A stretch of DNA of 34,741 bases from Pseudobdellovibrionaceae bacterium (GCA_019637895.1 JAHBUU010000015.1:1-34741); one strand, 5' to 3'. Positions 8,432 to 17,257 are shown, numbered from the stretch's first letter. The notes: generated by a model not told the origin, from the letters alone. Made by a program: numbers and translations.

Positions 8432-9493
8432 TCAGTTCAAGCAACGGATGGGACCGAGTTGTTTTTCGGCGGCCAAACGGGCGGTTTTATCGGAATCGGC
8501 TCGCAAATGAGCGATGGATCCGCGGGGACGAATGGTCGGAGTGTAAGAAAACTGCTCGACCACCAAACCCTGCGAGGTCACACCGAAATCCAAATGTGCA
8601 ATGGCCGAGAGTCTTTTCTCGAAAGCGCCCTGAGCCGCCACGAAATTGCCCAGAGAATAGACAACGACGGCCTGACCGCCGGAGGGTCTTGCGATCCACT
8701 CAACAGTCTGAAGAACGTGAGGATGATTTCCGATGATCGCCATCGCCCCGGCCTTCACCCATTGCTGGGCCCACGACCGCTGACGGGAATTCGGACGACC
8801 TTGGTACTCATCACCCCAATGCGGGAACACGATGACACCGTCGGTGCGGGACTTGAGATCGCTTATCATTTTCAGGACTTCACCGGAGCCGCACTTCGTG
8901 ACCTGGTTGAAGTTGTCCTTCATCCCGTTCGTCATTTCCGTGCAGGCAATGAAACCGAATCTCGCGCCTTTGATTTTTACGACCCGAGCCGTGGACTCGG
9001 AGGAGCCACGTGAGCGGATTCCCGCGAATTCCATTCCCGACTTTTCCAGGTTTTCCACCGTGCGATCCACGCCCAAAGCGCCACGATCCAATGTGTGGTT
9101 GTTCGCGATCGTCACGAGATCGACTCCACTCGCCTTCAGATCCGTCAACAGATGAGGGTGATAGTTAAAGATCATGTTCGTGCCGGAATAAACCCGACCA
9201 TCATGGACGAAACCGACGTCAGGCACCGCTTTTCCACCCACAGCCACGCCAGGAGCAACCGGCCCCTCCAAATTGGCAACCGTATAGTCCGCGCTCTGAA
9301 GCACCGGCAACAGATCCGACCACAGGGCTCGGAACCGCTTTTGATGCCCGATCGCGTTCTCATAGAGAGGCTTATGGACGAGGACGTCTCCGGTCGCAGA
9401 GATCCGGATCAAGCGGGACGAAGTGGGACATTCACGGGCCTCGGCCACGCCAAGGACACCGACCATCAAAAGGGGAAAAATCATCGTTTTCAT
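8432..9493 (-). CDS. CapA-family exported metallophosphatase-like protein
   Basis: A 353-residue protein with an N-terminal signal peptide (hydrophobic residues 4-18, then AEARE) and the full set of CapA / poly-gamma-glutamate-synthesis-type motifs on a calcineurin-like phosphoesterase fold: TGD (Asp36), NLEGP (74-78), ANNH (130-133), HWGDE (225-229) and GNHPH (255-259). In Bacillus CapA/PgsA takes part in polyglutamate capsule export. In most Gram-negatives the family's function is unknown, and no capB or capC neighbour is present. The frame continues upstream to a TTG at 9529, but ATG 9493 places the signal peptide properly, so I use it. It appears to be a single-gene unit with its own terminator. 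Confidence 0.82.
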   Translation of the reverse strand: MKTMIFPLLMVGVLGVAEARECPTSSRLIRISATGDVLVHKPLYENAIGHQKRFRALWSDLLPVLQSADYTVANLEGPVAPGVAVGGKAVPDVGFVHDGRVYSGTNMIFNYHPHLLTDLKASGVDLVTIANNHTLDRGALGVDRTVENLEKSGMEFAGIRSRGSSESTARVVKIKGARFGFIACTEMTNGMKDNFNQVTKCGSGEVLKMISDLKSRTDGVIVFPHWGDEYQGRPNSRQRSWAQQWVKAGAMAIIGNHPHVLQTVEWIARPSGGQAVVVYSLGNFVAAQGAFEKRLSAIAHLDFGVTSQGLVVEQFSYTPTIRPRGSIAHLRADSDKTARLAAEKQLGPIRCLN

Positions 9494-9565
9494 GAACCTG
9501 GTTTTAAGGGGTCCGGAAATTCCCCGCAACGCTGATCAGCAGAGCCTTTGACCCGTTGAAAAATC

Positions 9566-9572
9566 AGGAGGG
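9566..9572 (+). promoter_or_regulatory. Ribosome binding site upstream of the ABC exporter pair
   Basis: AGGAGGG is 13 bases before TTG 9586 and 25 before ATG 9598. The spacing is long for either start, but only the TTG is plausibly served by it. Confidence 0.45.
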
Positions 9573-9585
9573 ACTGTCTTAAAGT

Positions 9586-11352
9586 TTGCCACTCGACATG
9601 GCAGAAACGAACTCCCCTCCAGAATCCCTGATCCGGCGCCCTTTCCGTTATTATATGCGGACTTACCCACGTCCGTTGATTGCGGGAATGGGATTTCTTT
9701 TGCTGACGAACATTTTGGACGGTTTATGGCCCTTGCTTTTGAAAGAAGGCATTGATCGCATCACCGCCCATGTTTCCATGAATGAAATCGGCCGAACGGC
9801 CCTGACCTTTTTCGCGATCATGGGGAGCCTGTCCATCTCGCGCTACGGTTGGCGAATGGGATTCGGGCGTTTTCACACCTACACGGCCGAGCATCTGCGC
9901 CTGAAAGCCTTTCGCCACCTGACCCGGCTGACGCCGTCCTTCTTCATGCGAAAACCCGTCGGCGAGCTGATGAGTCTTTTGACCAACGACATTCAAACGT
10001 TCCGCAATGCCATCGGCAGCGGTCTGTTGGTTTTCACCGACGGCATTCTGATTTTGCTGGTGGTGGTCCCGATCATGCTGTCCTTGAATGTCGCCTGGAC
10101 ATTGAAGGCTCTGGCTTTCCTGCCTCTGGTTCCGCTGTTGATCTGGCTGGTGATGAAGAAGATCCACATCGCTTCCAAGAATCAACAGGACGCCTTCGCT
10201 CGGGTTACGGCCCATTCTCAGGAAAGTGTCGCGGGAATCCGTATCGTCAAAGGCTTCGCTCTCGAAGAAACCCGCCTTGAGCACTTCAATCAGGAAAGCC
10301 GAAGTTTTGAACAGGCTTGCAACCGATCGGCCAAGATCGACTCGCTCTTTCATCCGGTCATGGAATTCGGAGTGACAGCGGGAACCGTGGTGTTTCTGTT
10401 CGCGGCCCGTGAGGACATGCTCTCAGGAGCAGCATCGATCGGAACCTTCGTGGCCTTTCACCGCTACATCATGAAAACCGTGTGGCCGATGACAGCCCTT
10501 GGAATGGGACTGTCCCAACTGCAAAAAGGCTTTGGCGCGTTCGACCGGATTCGTGAACTCTTTCGTGAGAGCCCGGATTTGGATCTCGGTGGAACAGCCC
10601 CCTTAAGCCACTTCGAAAGCCTCGAGTTCCGTCGTGTCAGTTTCAGATACCCGGGCACTCAGCAATGGGCCCTGAAGGACATCAGCTTCCGCCTGGAAAA
10701 AGGCGAAAGCTTGGGCATCTCCGGAGCCGTGGGCTCGGGCAAGACCACCCTGCTCGCTCTGCTCACGAGGCAGTTCGATCCGACCGAAGGCGAAATCTTG
10801 TTTAACGGACGGCCGCTTCGCGATTACTCGCTGTCGGATCTTCGTCAAACTCTGACCTTGGTTCCTCAGGACGTTTTCCTTTTCAGTGACACCGTGACCT
10901 GGAACGTCGGTTTCGGACAAGGCGAGCAGTTCGACGATGCTTCCGCCGAAGAGGCCGCCAAGCGCGTGGACATTCATGACGAGGTCACCAAACTTCCGAT
11001 GTCTTATCAGTCAATGGTGGGTGAAAAGGGCGTCACTCTGTCCGGCGGTCAAAAACAGCGTTTGGCTCTTGCTCGTGGGGTCGTCATGGATTCGGAAGTC
11101 CTTGTCCTAGACGATGTGCTCTCGGCCGTGGACACAAAAACCGAGCGCCGAATCGATGAAATGCTGAGAACCTTGCGCGAGGCCGGTCGAACTCAGATTC
11201 TCGTGGCGCACCGATTGTCGACCCTGATGAGTTGCGATTCACTGCTGATCCTGGCCGATGGCAAGGTCGAATGTTTCGGTTCAAGAGAAGACGTCAGAAA
11301 ACGCAGTCTCTTTGTTCAAAGCCTGCAAGAGATCCAAGGGGAGGCCCGGTGA
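9586..11352 (+). CDS. ABC exporter half-transporter with degenerate ATP site (first subunit)
   Basis: A type-I (MsbA/MdlA-like) exporter: a transmembrane domain of about 300 residues followed by an ATPase domain. Walker A is GAVGSGKTT (from residue 380), the signature is LSGGQ (485-489), and Walker B is VLVLDD at 505-510, where the catalytic Glu is replaced by Asp510. An Asp at this place marks the inactive-site subunit of heterodimeric exporters (TM287/288, BmrCD, MdlAB type). The start is TTG 9586 or ATG 9598. The stop overlaps the next gene's GTG start (GTGA), so the partner is made at equal dose. Such exporters pump lipids, drugs or peptides outward; the cargo here cannot be told. There is no membrane-fusion protein or processing protease beside it. 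Confidence 0.9.
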   Translation: MPLDMAETNSPPESLIRRPFRYYMRTYPRPLIAGMGFLLLTNILDGLWPLLLKEGIDRITAHVSMNEIGRTALTFFAIMGSLSISRYGWRMGFGRFHTYTAEHLRLKAFRHLTRLTPSFFMRKPVGELMSLLTNDIQTFRNAIGSGLLVFTDGILILLVVVPIMLSLNVAWTLKALAFLPLVPLLIWLVMKKIHIASKNQQDAFARVTAHSQESVAGIRIVKGFALEETRLEHFNQESRSFEQACNRSAKIDSLFHPVMEFGVTAGTVVFLFAAREDMLSGAASIGTFVAFHRYIMKTVWPMTALGMGLSQLQKGFGAFDRIRELFRESPDLDLGGTAPLSHFESLEFRRVSFRYPGTQQWALKDISFRLEKGESLGISGAVGSGKTTLLALLTRQFDPTEGEILFNGRPLRDYSLSDLRQTLTLVPQDVFLFSDTVTWNVGFGQGEQFDDASAEEAAKRVDIHDEVTKLPMSYQSMVGEKGVTLSGGQKQRLALARGVVMDSEVLVLDDVLSAVDTKTERRIDEMLRTLREAGRTQILVAHRLSTLMSCDSLLILADGKVECFGSREDVRKRSLFVQSLQEIQGEAR

Positions 11353-13115
11353 ACGAACAAGTCGCCTCGATCTCGCCCAAACAAGCCTTGAAACGCCTGT
11401 CACCCTACGTGGGAAAACACCCCTGGATGTTCGCTTCCGTCGTTTTTTCCGTCTTGGCCACGGCGGCTTCCTCGCGAGCCTTGCCATGGATCATCGGGAT
11501 GATCATCGACCGAGCGATCCTGCCGAAAGACTCGGGGATGTTCGTCTCGCTGGTCTTTCTGTATCTGGGTGTCGAAATCCTGAAGACCTTCTTCTTTTTC
11601 ATTCAGAGCTATTACTTTCAAGTTTTCGGCAACAAGATGCTGTACTACATCCGCGAGGATCTGTACCGACACGTCCTGCATCTGCCCTTGGAGTTTTTCA
11701 ACAAGACACCGGTCGGCCGGGTCGTCACTCGGATGACGAACGACGTGGGCGCTCTGGGCGAACTGTTTTCCGAAGGGATCGTCGCGGTTTTCACCCAGTC
11801 CGTGATTCTGATCGCCACAATCGTCGCCATGAGCATCCTGTCGTGGAAGCTGACTCTGATCACGCTGGCCACGGCACCGATCTATGTTTATCTCGTCTAT
11901 TTACTGACCAAGCGAGTCCGACTGCTTTTGCACGAGACAAAATCCAAGCTCTCGGCGATGAACGCGTTCCTGGCGGAAAACATCTCGGGCATCCGGATCA
12001 CGCAGCTTTACAACCGCACCGAAAAACAAAATCAGATCTTTGACAAAAGCTCGGCCGAGTATCGCGATGTGAATATCCAGATGCTCAGAAGCTATGCCTG
12101 GCTGCAACCGGTTCTAAATCTGTTCAACGCCACCCTGATCACCTCGGCTCTTTATGCCGGTGGCTACTTCAACCTCGAAGGCGCGCTGCCTCTGGGAGCC
12201 ATGATCACCTTCTTGATGTACTCGCAGGACTTTATCCATCCGATCCGCGACATCATGGAAAAAATCCAGCAGTTCCAGAACTCTTTAACCAGTGCCGAGA
12301 GAGTCTTTCATCTGATGGAAGAACCCTCGGAGCAGGATCAGGCCCCTCGCCCACTCGGACAGCTTCGCGGTCAGATCGAAATGAAGAATCTGTTTTTCAG
12401 CTATCGTCCCGAGCTGCCGCCAGCCCTCAGCGATATCAACCTGAAGATCGAGGCCGGGGAATCCGTGGCCCTTGTCGGCCGCACCGGCAGCGGGAAAACG
12501 ACCTTCATTTCCCTCTTGCAACGCTTTTACGATGTCCCTCCGCAGACACTCTTCATCGACGGCGAGGCCATCGAGAACCTGCCCCGCAAAGGCCTGCGTC
12601 GCCGCCTGGGCGTGATTCAACAGGACCCCGTCCTGTTCAGGGGGACCCTGGAGTTCAACGTCTCTCTGGGCCATCCAGACATCGATCCGACAAGGGTCAA
12701 GGCCGCCTGCCAACGGGCCGGGCTGAAGCTGGCACCGGACCTATTCATCGAAGAGCGCGGAGCGAATCTTTCTCTGGGTGAAAGACAACTCGTCGCCTTT
12801 GCGCGCATTTTCGCTTTCGATCCAGAGATTTTGATTCTGGACGAGGCCACGGCGAATATCGACTCTGAGACTGAAGTCCTTCTGAAGAAGGCAACGCTGG
12901 AAGCAACAAAAGGCCGCACAAGCCTGGTGATCGCGCACCGCCTATCGACCATTGAACACTGTGATCGTGTGATTGTCCTTGAGCAAGGACGGGTGGCCGA
13001 GATGGGCGCACCCGCAGAGCTTCTCGCGCAAAAAGGGCTTTATGCTCAGTTAGCCGAGGCCGGAGTGAAGTCGATGCGGATATCCGCGTCGGCTGACGGA
13101 ATCGCCGATCCGTAG
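11349..13115 (+). CDS. ABC exporter half-transporter, catalytic subunit of heterodimer
   Basis: The second half-transporter, 588 residues, same layout. Walker A is GRTGSGKTT (from residue 377) and Walker B is ILILDE with the proper catalytic Glu499, but the signature is LSLGE (474-478) instead of LSGGQ. The ATP site built from this altered signature and the first subunit's Asp-type Walker B is therefore the degenerate one; the other composite site is complete. The frame is open upstream to an ATG at 11232, but GTG 11349, with AGGGGAGG just before it and the GTGA overlap, is clearly the start. The last 70 bases overlap, on the opposite strand, the end of the von Willebrand A lipoprotein gene. 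Confidence 0.92.
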   Translation: MNEQVASISPKQALKRLSPYVGKHPWMFASVVFSVLATAASSRALPWIIGMIIDRAILPKDSGMFVSLVFLYLGVEILKTFFFFIQSYYFQVFGNKMLYYIREDLYRHVLHLPLEFFNKTPVGRVVTRMTNDVGALGELFSEGIVAVFTQSVILIATIVAMSILSWKLTLITLATAPIYVYLVYLLTKRVRLLLHETKSKLSAMNAFLAENISGIRITQLYNRTEKQNQIFDKSSAEYRDVNIQMLRSYAWLQPVLNLFNATLITSALYAGGYFNLEGALPLGAMITFLMYSQDFIHPIRDIMEKIQQFQNSLTSAERVFHLMEEPSEQDQAPRPLGQLRGQIEMKNLFFSYRPELPPALSDINLKIEAGESVALVGRTGSGKTTFISLLQRFYDVPPQTLFIDGEAIENLPRKGLRRRLGVIQQDPVLFRGTLEFNVSLGHPDIDPTRVKAACQRAGLKLAPDLFIEERGANLSLGERQLVAFARIFAFDPEILILDEATANIDSETEVLLKKATLEATKGRTSLVIAHRLSTIEHCDRVIVLEQGRVAEMGAPAELLAQKGLYAQLAEAGVKSMRISASADGIADP

Positions 13116-14041
13116 AAACGAATGACGTTTCGCTCAGGAACATAGTCCCAACCGTTTTCGCTGCTCCGAGAGATCAGCTTGCCGTTCAGATAGACTTTGA
13201 CCGTTTCCAACTGGGGAATCTTCGACAATTTGAAATCCGTGATGATCTGAGCGATGCGGGCACGGATGTTTTTCGCTGCCGCAGACAAATCCGTCGAGCA
13301 GATCGAAGCTGTCACACCATTTGAGAGAGTGGCCAAATCCAACCAGCGCACACCGGGCTCGCGATAGTTCATCTCTGGAACCGTCGCACAGCCACCAGAC
13401 AAGGAAAGGATCCCAATGAAATTCAAAGTCCAACGACGAGTTCCGTCGTCATAGGTTCCTTTGATTTGATCCAGATAGGCCGCAAAGCCCGCAGATCCCG
13501 TGTAGTCAGAACTTTTGTCATCTTCGGTCGACAAGGAAATCACTGCCAAAAGAGCATCTTCGCGCAGGAAGCCCGCTCCCTCCCCAGTTTGATAGGAAGG
13601 CTTCAGAACGCGAGACAAACTATCGAGACCGCGCTCGAGGTCGGAACCATCGGTTCCCACTTCGCTGATCCGTTGGGTGATCGCGGATGCCAGGTTTGAA
13701 GTTCGGCTGGTGAAAAACTTCGGAGTTCCCAGGAACTTTCCACCGTTCGGATTGGTTCCGCCCATACTGCTGGTCACAACGGCCATGTGCAGATCCAGTT
13801 TTTGACCCAACAAAGAGTTCACCAAAGTCGGAACGGCCGCCCGCCAGTTGGCATTGACCTGATCCATTCCACTTGAGTTATCCACGACAAAGATCACATC
13901 GACCTTGTTGTTGTAGATGATGTTCTGTCCAAAATTATTGCTCTGGGATGGCAGGGAAAAGTTCTGCCCCTGACTGCAAGCCATCAGACCGAATCCCAAG
14001 GCGACCGACAGAACCGTTCGCTTCATCAGTTGTTGTTTCAT
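13046..14041 (-). CDS. Lipoprotein with von Willebrand factor A domain
   Basis: A 331-residue lipoprotein: signal peptide with lipobox LMAC (Cys22), then a VWA domain from about residue 46 to 210 beginning VDVIFVVDNSSGM. The metal-ion-dependent adhesion site normally reads DxSxS; here it is Asp54-Asn-Ser56-Ser-Gly58, so the second Ser is lost or shifted by one. The C-terminal 100 residues look beta-rich (KVYLNGKLI, NVIRFYG). VWA lipoproteins are thought to mediate binding at the cell surface. It lies 17 bases downstream of the PilZ-domain gene on the same strand, so the two are probably co-transcribed. Its last 70 bases overlap the ABC transporter gene tail to tail. The function is unknown. 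Confidence 0.8.
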   Translation of the reverse strand: MKQQLMKRTVLSVALGFGLMACSQGQNFSLPSQSNNFGQNIIYNNKVDVIFVVDNSSGMDQVNANWRAAVPTLVNSLLGQKLDLHMAVVTSSMGGTNPNGGKFLGTPKFFTSRTSNLASAITQRISEVGTDGSDLERGLDSLSRVLKPSYQTGEGAGFLREDALLAVISLSTEDDKSSDYTGSAGFAAYLDQIKGTYDDGTRRWTLNFIGILSLSGGCATVPEMNYREPGVRWLDLATLSNGVTASICSTDLSAAAKNIRARIAQIITDFKLSKIPQLETVKVYLNGKLISRSSENGWDYVPERNVIRFYGSAIPSADADIRIDFTPASAN

Positions 14042-14058
14042 CGCTGACTCCCCAAGCC

Positions 14059-14874
14059 TTAAGCGGCTTTGCCGTTTTTCGCCGTGTAGTCTCGGATGGA
14101 CTCACGAACGGACTGACTGATGCTGGTAAACTTAACGCCGTATTTAACAGGTCGGCCTTCGCCGGCCTCCTGCACCCACTGCTTGCTGACGATCTGGCAA
14201 ACCGCATTGAAAGGAGGAACACCGTCACCGGGTTGGAAATGCAGATAAATCGTCTGGCCCGGCTGAAGCACCGGATTGTCAATCACGATGCCAGCTCCGC
14301 CCTCGGAGATTTCAAGGCTGTGACCTTTGAATACGGTCTTGCTGTTGTGAACCAACAGACTGCAGCCATAGTAGGCCCGCGCATGACGACGACGGAAAAA
14401 GATTTCGGAAACATCCCCATCATTCGATTGCTTGAGCGCACGAATCTTTGCCGGAGAAAACTCCACGAGCTCGGCCACACGTTTCCAAGCGCTCATCCCG
14501 TGATGCCAAACGTAGTCGTATTCAAACAGACTTTTTTCCTGAAGCATTTGGACGAGATCCAACTTTGAGAAAGGACCGTAGTTGTTGCCCTCACGCAAAA
14601 GGAACCATTCTTTTTCGCGCAGGTGCTGACCGGGGCGAAGATCAAAGGTCGGCGCCACGGGAATCGGTTTTGCCTGAGGTCTGGCATGACCCGCATTGAA
14701 GGACTTCGTGAACTCGGGATGCTCCATCAGCATGACCCAATCCTGATCGGCTTCGCTATAGACGTAATCGGTCCACGCTTGCTCGTGCTTACCGAGCTTC
14801 GCTAGAACCTGTTCCGCCGAAAACGGTCCGATATGTTCTCCATTCAAGGATAAGAAGAATGTCTTCTTACTCAT
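14059..14874 (-). CDS. Double GYF_2 (DUF4339) and PilZ domain protein
   Basis: A 271-residue cytoplasmic protein with two GYF_2-type modules (about 6-52 with EHIGPFS, and 88-135 with NNYGPFS and a distal Trp) and a C-terminal PilZ domain (about 159-265). The PilZ motifs are RRRHAR at 161-166, fitting RxxxR, and EISEGGAG at 188-195, fitting [D/N]xSxxG except that the first acid is Glu. PilZ domains bind cyclic di-GMP, and GYF_2 modules are thought to bind proline-rich or other peptide partners. The protein therefore probably links c-di-GMP to a protein target. AAGGAG lies before ATG 14874. It appears to be the first gene of a pair with the VWA lipoprotein. Confidence 0.85.
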   Translation of the reverse strand: MSKKTFFLSLNGEHIGPFSAEQVLAKLGKHEQAWTDYVYSEADQDWVMLMEHPEFTKSFNAGHARPQAKPIPVAPTFDLRPGQHLREKEWFLLREGNNYGPFSKLDLVQMLQEKSLFEYDYVWHHGMSAWKRVAELVEFSPAKIRALKQSNDGDVSEIFFRRRHARAYYGCSLLVHNSKTVFKGHSLEISEGGAGIVIDNPVLQPGQTIYLHFQPGDGVPPFNAVCQIVSKQWVQEAGEGRPVKYGVKFTSISQSVRESIRDYTAKNGKAA

Positions 14875-15061
14875 GACCTACTCCTTGTCTCATGACGACC
14901 TATCGGCCCTAGGGCGAGTCGACTTAACGGTTGGGAAAGACTTCGCTTTTTCTACGCTGAATGTTTTCTTTTTTGTCGAGGTTGTGGTCAGAGTCCCGAC
15001 CTTTGTCCGGGCCACCACCGGATCCCTACCCAAACTGCAAACCCGTCGGGACGATGTGAGG
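14875..15061. other. Divergent intergenic region
   Basis: This region separates the PilZ gene (-) from the rhomboid-like gene (+), so it must hold promoters in both directions. I see the AAGGAG of the PilZ gene next to its start, but no convincing -35/-10 pair on either strand. An open frame through it, in phase with the rhomboid-like gene, is probably not translated. Confidence 0.4.
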
Positions 15062-15640
15062 ATGAAGATGAACCCATCGTGGATCCGAAAAATTCCTCCG
15101 GTCACCTTTCTTTGCGTATTCCTTTGCCTGTTCGCGTACTTGTTCTTCCGTCATGATCTGTCGGAACTGTGGAGGACCTTCGCTTTCGTTGCTGGCGTTT
15201 GGCACCCTCAAAATTTGTTTCGTCTTTTCTCGAGTTTCTTTGTCCATGCCGGAGTGGCCCCCCTTTTGGGAAATCTCTATTTCCTTTATGTCTTTAGTAA
15301 TGATGTGGAAAGCTCTTCCTCTGCACGAAATCTATTTTTGATTCTTTTCGGCGGTCAGTGCGCAGGCATGCTGATGCAAAGTCTGGTTGTGCCACAGGGA
15401 ACTCTGATCGGCGGAGCCAACGCCGGGATTTACGCAGTGATGATTTACGCCTTCTTTCGATTCCCGAAAGCCCGGCTCACTCTTTTCATGATCGCCAAAA
15501 TCGGGTTGGATCTGCTGCTGATGAATATGGCCCAAGTGGTGTCGGAAAAAACCTCCTATGTGGCCCTTGTCGGCGGCTCTGCCTTCGGAGGCCTGATGGC
15601 TCTGATGAAAATGGCAAAGAAGAAGGACAACGCCAGTTGA
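15062..15640 (+). CDS. Rhomboid-like membrane protein lacking catalytic residues
   Basis: A 192-residue polytopic membrane protein with rhomboid-fold landmarks: a HAGVAPLLGNLYFL segment (His62, Asn71, matching the family's HxxxxHLxxN loop), GGANAGIYAV at 117-126 where active enzymes have GASGxxxG, a following FRFPKARL turn, and VALVGGSAFGGL at 167-178 where active enzymes have AHxxGxxxG. The nucleophilic Ser is Asn120 and the catalytic His is Leu169, so it should be inactive as a protease, like iRhoms/derlins. It may act as a membrane chaperone or binding protein. The frame is open back to 14873, but ATG 15062 gives a start right before the first hydrophobic segment. The family call is by motif only. 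Confidence 0.72.
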   Translation: MKMNPSWIRKIPPVTFLCVFLCLFAYLFFRHDLSELWRTFAFVAGVWHPQNLFRLFSSFFVHAGVAPLLGNLYFLYVFSNDVESSSSARNLFLILFGGQCAGMLMQSLVVPQGTLIGGANAGIYAVMIYAFFRFPKARLTLFMIAKIGLDLLLMNMAQVVSEKTSYVALVGGSAFGGLMALMKMAKKKDNAS

Positions 15641-15723
15641 ACCCGCGCCAACAAACGAATCTCGATCAAATCTTGTCGCAGGAGAGCTTGAACTCTCGGC
15701 CTCCCTCTGAATAAGGTCGGACT

Positions 15724-17244
15724 ATGAAATTCATTTTCTTTGGCTGCCTCTTGATGATGTCCCCTACTCTGTTGGCCCTTCCTCTTGCGACGGAGAGCTA
15801 TCTTAAAAAACCGAAGCTGGTTGTCGTCCTCGTCATTGACCAGTTCCGTGGCGAGCTTCTGAACAAGATGCAAAAAGAACTCAAGCCTGCGGGCACCGCT
15901 GCTCAGCCGGGAGGATTTGCCTTTCTGATGAAGAATGGGGCCTGGTTCCCCCATGCCGAGTATGAGGTCTCTCAGGCCATGACTTGCGTTGGCCACGCCA
16001 TGATTTTGTCCGGCTCTTACCCCACGCTGAATGGCATTTCCCTGAACCAATGGTTCGACAGCAAAGCGGGAAAAAGAATCGGCTGCATCGAAGATGCCCG
16101 CGACGGAATCTCGCCGCGGAATTTGTTTGCGACCACCGTCGGTGATGAAATGAAAACCTCTCGGAGCAAATCCAAAGTGATTTCCGTGGCGGTCAAAGAT
16201 CGCTCGGCCGTCCTGCTGGGCGGGCACCGTGCAGATCATGCAATCTGGCTGAATAGCGCGGGCTCCGCGTGGACGACCTCGACTTATTACGGCACACCTC
16301 CGACCTGGATCGATGCGGAAAATCGTCGACTGTCGGCCTCTCCGAAAAAGGATCTTTTGAGCAAGAACCTGGCGGCCAGCATCGAAGGCACGCAATCCAC
16401 GCTGCGACTCGCGGCACAGGCCCTGACCGAGGAAAAGTTAGGCCGTGGCCCCGACACGGATCTTCTTGCGATCAGTCTGTCCAATCACGATATCCTGGGA
16501 CACGCCCTAGGCCCCGAATCCCCCGAGATGGAAAAGCTCGTCTTGGCCGAAGATGTCGAGCTGCAACGTTTTTTCGGAGTTCTTCAGAAACAAATGAAAG
16601 GTTGGAGTGAAGTTCTTTTCGTCATGACGGCCGACCATGGAATTCCCGGCACACCGACAAAATTGTTACCGCCGGAAAACGGTGATGGGCAATTCGACGC
16701 CCTTGCCAGCATTCGAAACGTGAACCGACATTTGGATGAGGCGTTCAAGGTGCGCTCTAAAGAGCCTTGGATCACCGCCACCTTTTTGCTGAATTTTTAT
16801 CTGAACGAAAAATTCATTCAGGAACGCGGACTCAGCCTCGCCGCCGTTGAAAGCGAGGCCAAGAAAGCTCTGGCGAAAGAGCCTGGAGTGATCGAGGTCT
16901 TTACTCGTCAGGAATTTCTAGACGGCAAGATCTCGGACAACCTGCCGGGCAGACAGTTCAAAAACAGCTACCGACCGGACCGCAACGGTCACCTGCAGAT
17001 CGTCCTGCGTCCGTTCATGGTCGCAAAGTCCGAGCTGACCGCGAATCATATGACGGGCTGGGCTTATGATCGCTATGTTCCACTTTTCCTGATGGGGAAC
17101 TCGATCAGTCCCGGCATCTACGCCGGAGGCAAGATCGTCGATATCGCACCGACGGTGAGCTTTCTGCTGGGAACGGTTCCACCCTCGATGAGCGAGGGCC
17201 GTGTTCTTTCGGAAACTTTCAAAAGCGTAAAGCCGTCCAAATAA
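15724..17244 (+). CDS. PafA-like periplasmic alkaline phosphatase
   Basis: A 506-residue protein of the alkaline phosphatase superfamily with a signal peptide (residues 1-18, ending LLALP). It shows the PafA/PhoK set: Asp39 in VVLVIDQFR, the presumed Thr87 nucleophile in MTCVGHAMILSGSYP, the KDR motif (Lys158, Arg160) specific to phosphate monoesterases of this group, Asp255 and His260 (NHDILGH), and Asp304-His305 (TADHG). The family hydrolyses phosphomonoesters in the periplasm with two zinc ions. It is the expected length. It follows the rhomboid-like gene by 83 bases on the same strand. A phnDCE-type importer lies just beyond it on the other strand, which would fit local handling of phosphorus compounds. 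Confidence 0.87.
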   Translation: MKFIFFGCLLMMSPTLLALPLATESYLKKPKLVVVLVIDQFRGELLNKMQKELKPAGTAAQPGGFAFLMKNGAWFPHAEYEVSQAMTCVGHAMILSGSYPTLNGISLNQWFDSKAGKRIGCIEDARDGISPRNLFATTVGDEMKTSRSKSKVISVAVKDRSAVLLGGHRADHAIWLNSAGSAWTTSTYYGTPPTWIDAENRRLSASPKKDLLSKNLAASIEGTQSTLRLAAQALTEEKLGRGPDTDLLAISLSNHDILGHALGPESPEMEKLVLAEDVELQRFFGVLQKQMKGWSEVLFVMTADHGIPGTPTKLLPPENGDGQFDALASIRNVNRHLDEAFKVRSKEPWITATFLLNFYLNEKFIQERGLSLAAVESEAKKALAKEPGVIEVFTRQEFLDGKISDNLPGRQFKNSYRPDRNGHLQIVLRPFMVAKSELTANHMTGWAYDRYVPLFLMGNSISPGIYAGGKIVDIAPTVSFLLGTVPPSMSEGRVLSETFKSVKPSK

Positions 17245-17257
17245 AGGCAGCGGCTTT
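17229..17257. terminator. Possible terminator between convergent genes
   Basis: aaagccg 17229-17235 and cggcttt 17251-17257 are inverted with a 15-base loop, exactly at the junction of the phosphatase and thioesterase genes. The stem is short and the loop long, so this is a weak call. Confidence 0.35.

Noticed and set aside
14873..15061. N-terminal extension of the rhomboid-like protein from an ATG at 14873
   Set aside because: This stretch is the divergent promoter region of the PilZ gene, and the extension shows no conserved features. ATG 15062 starts just before the first membrane helix.
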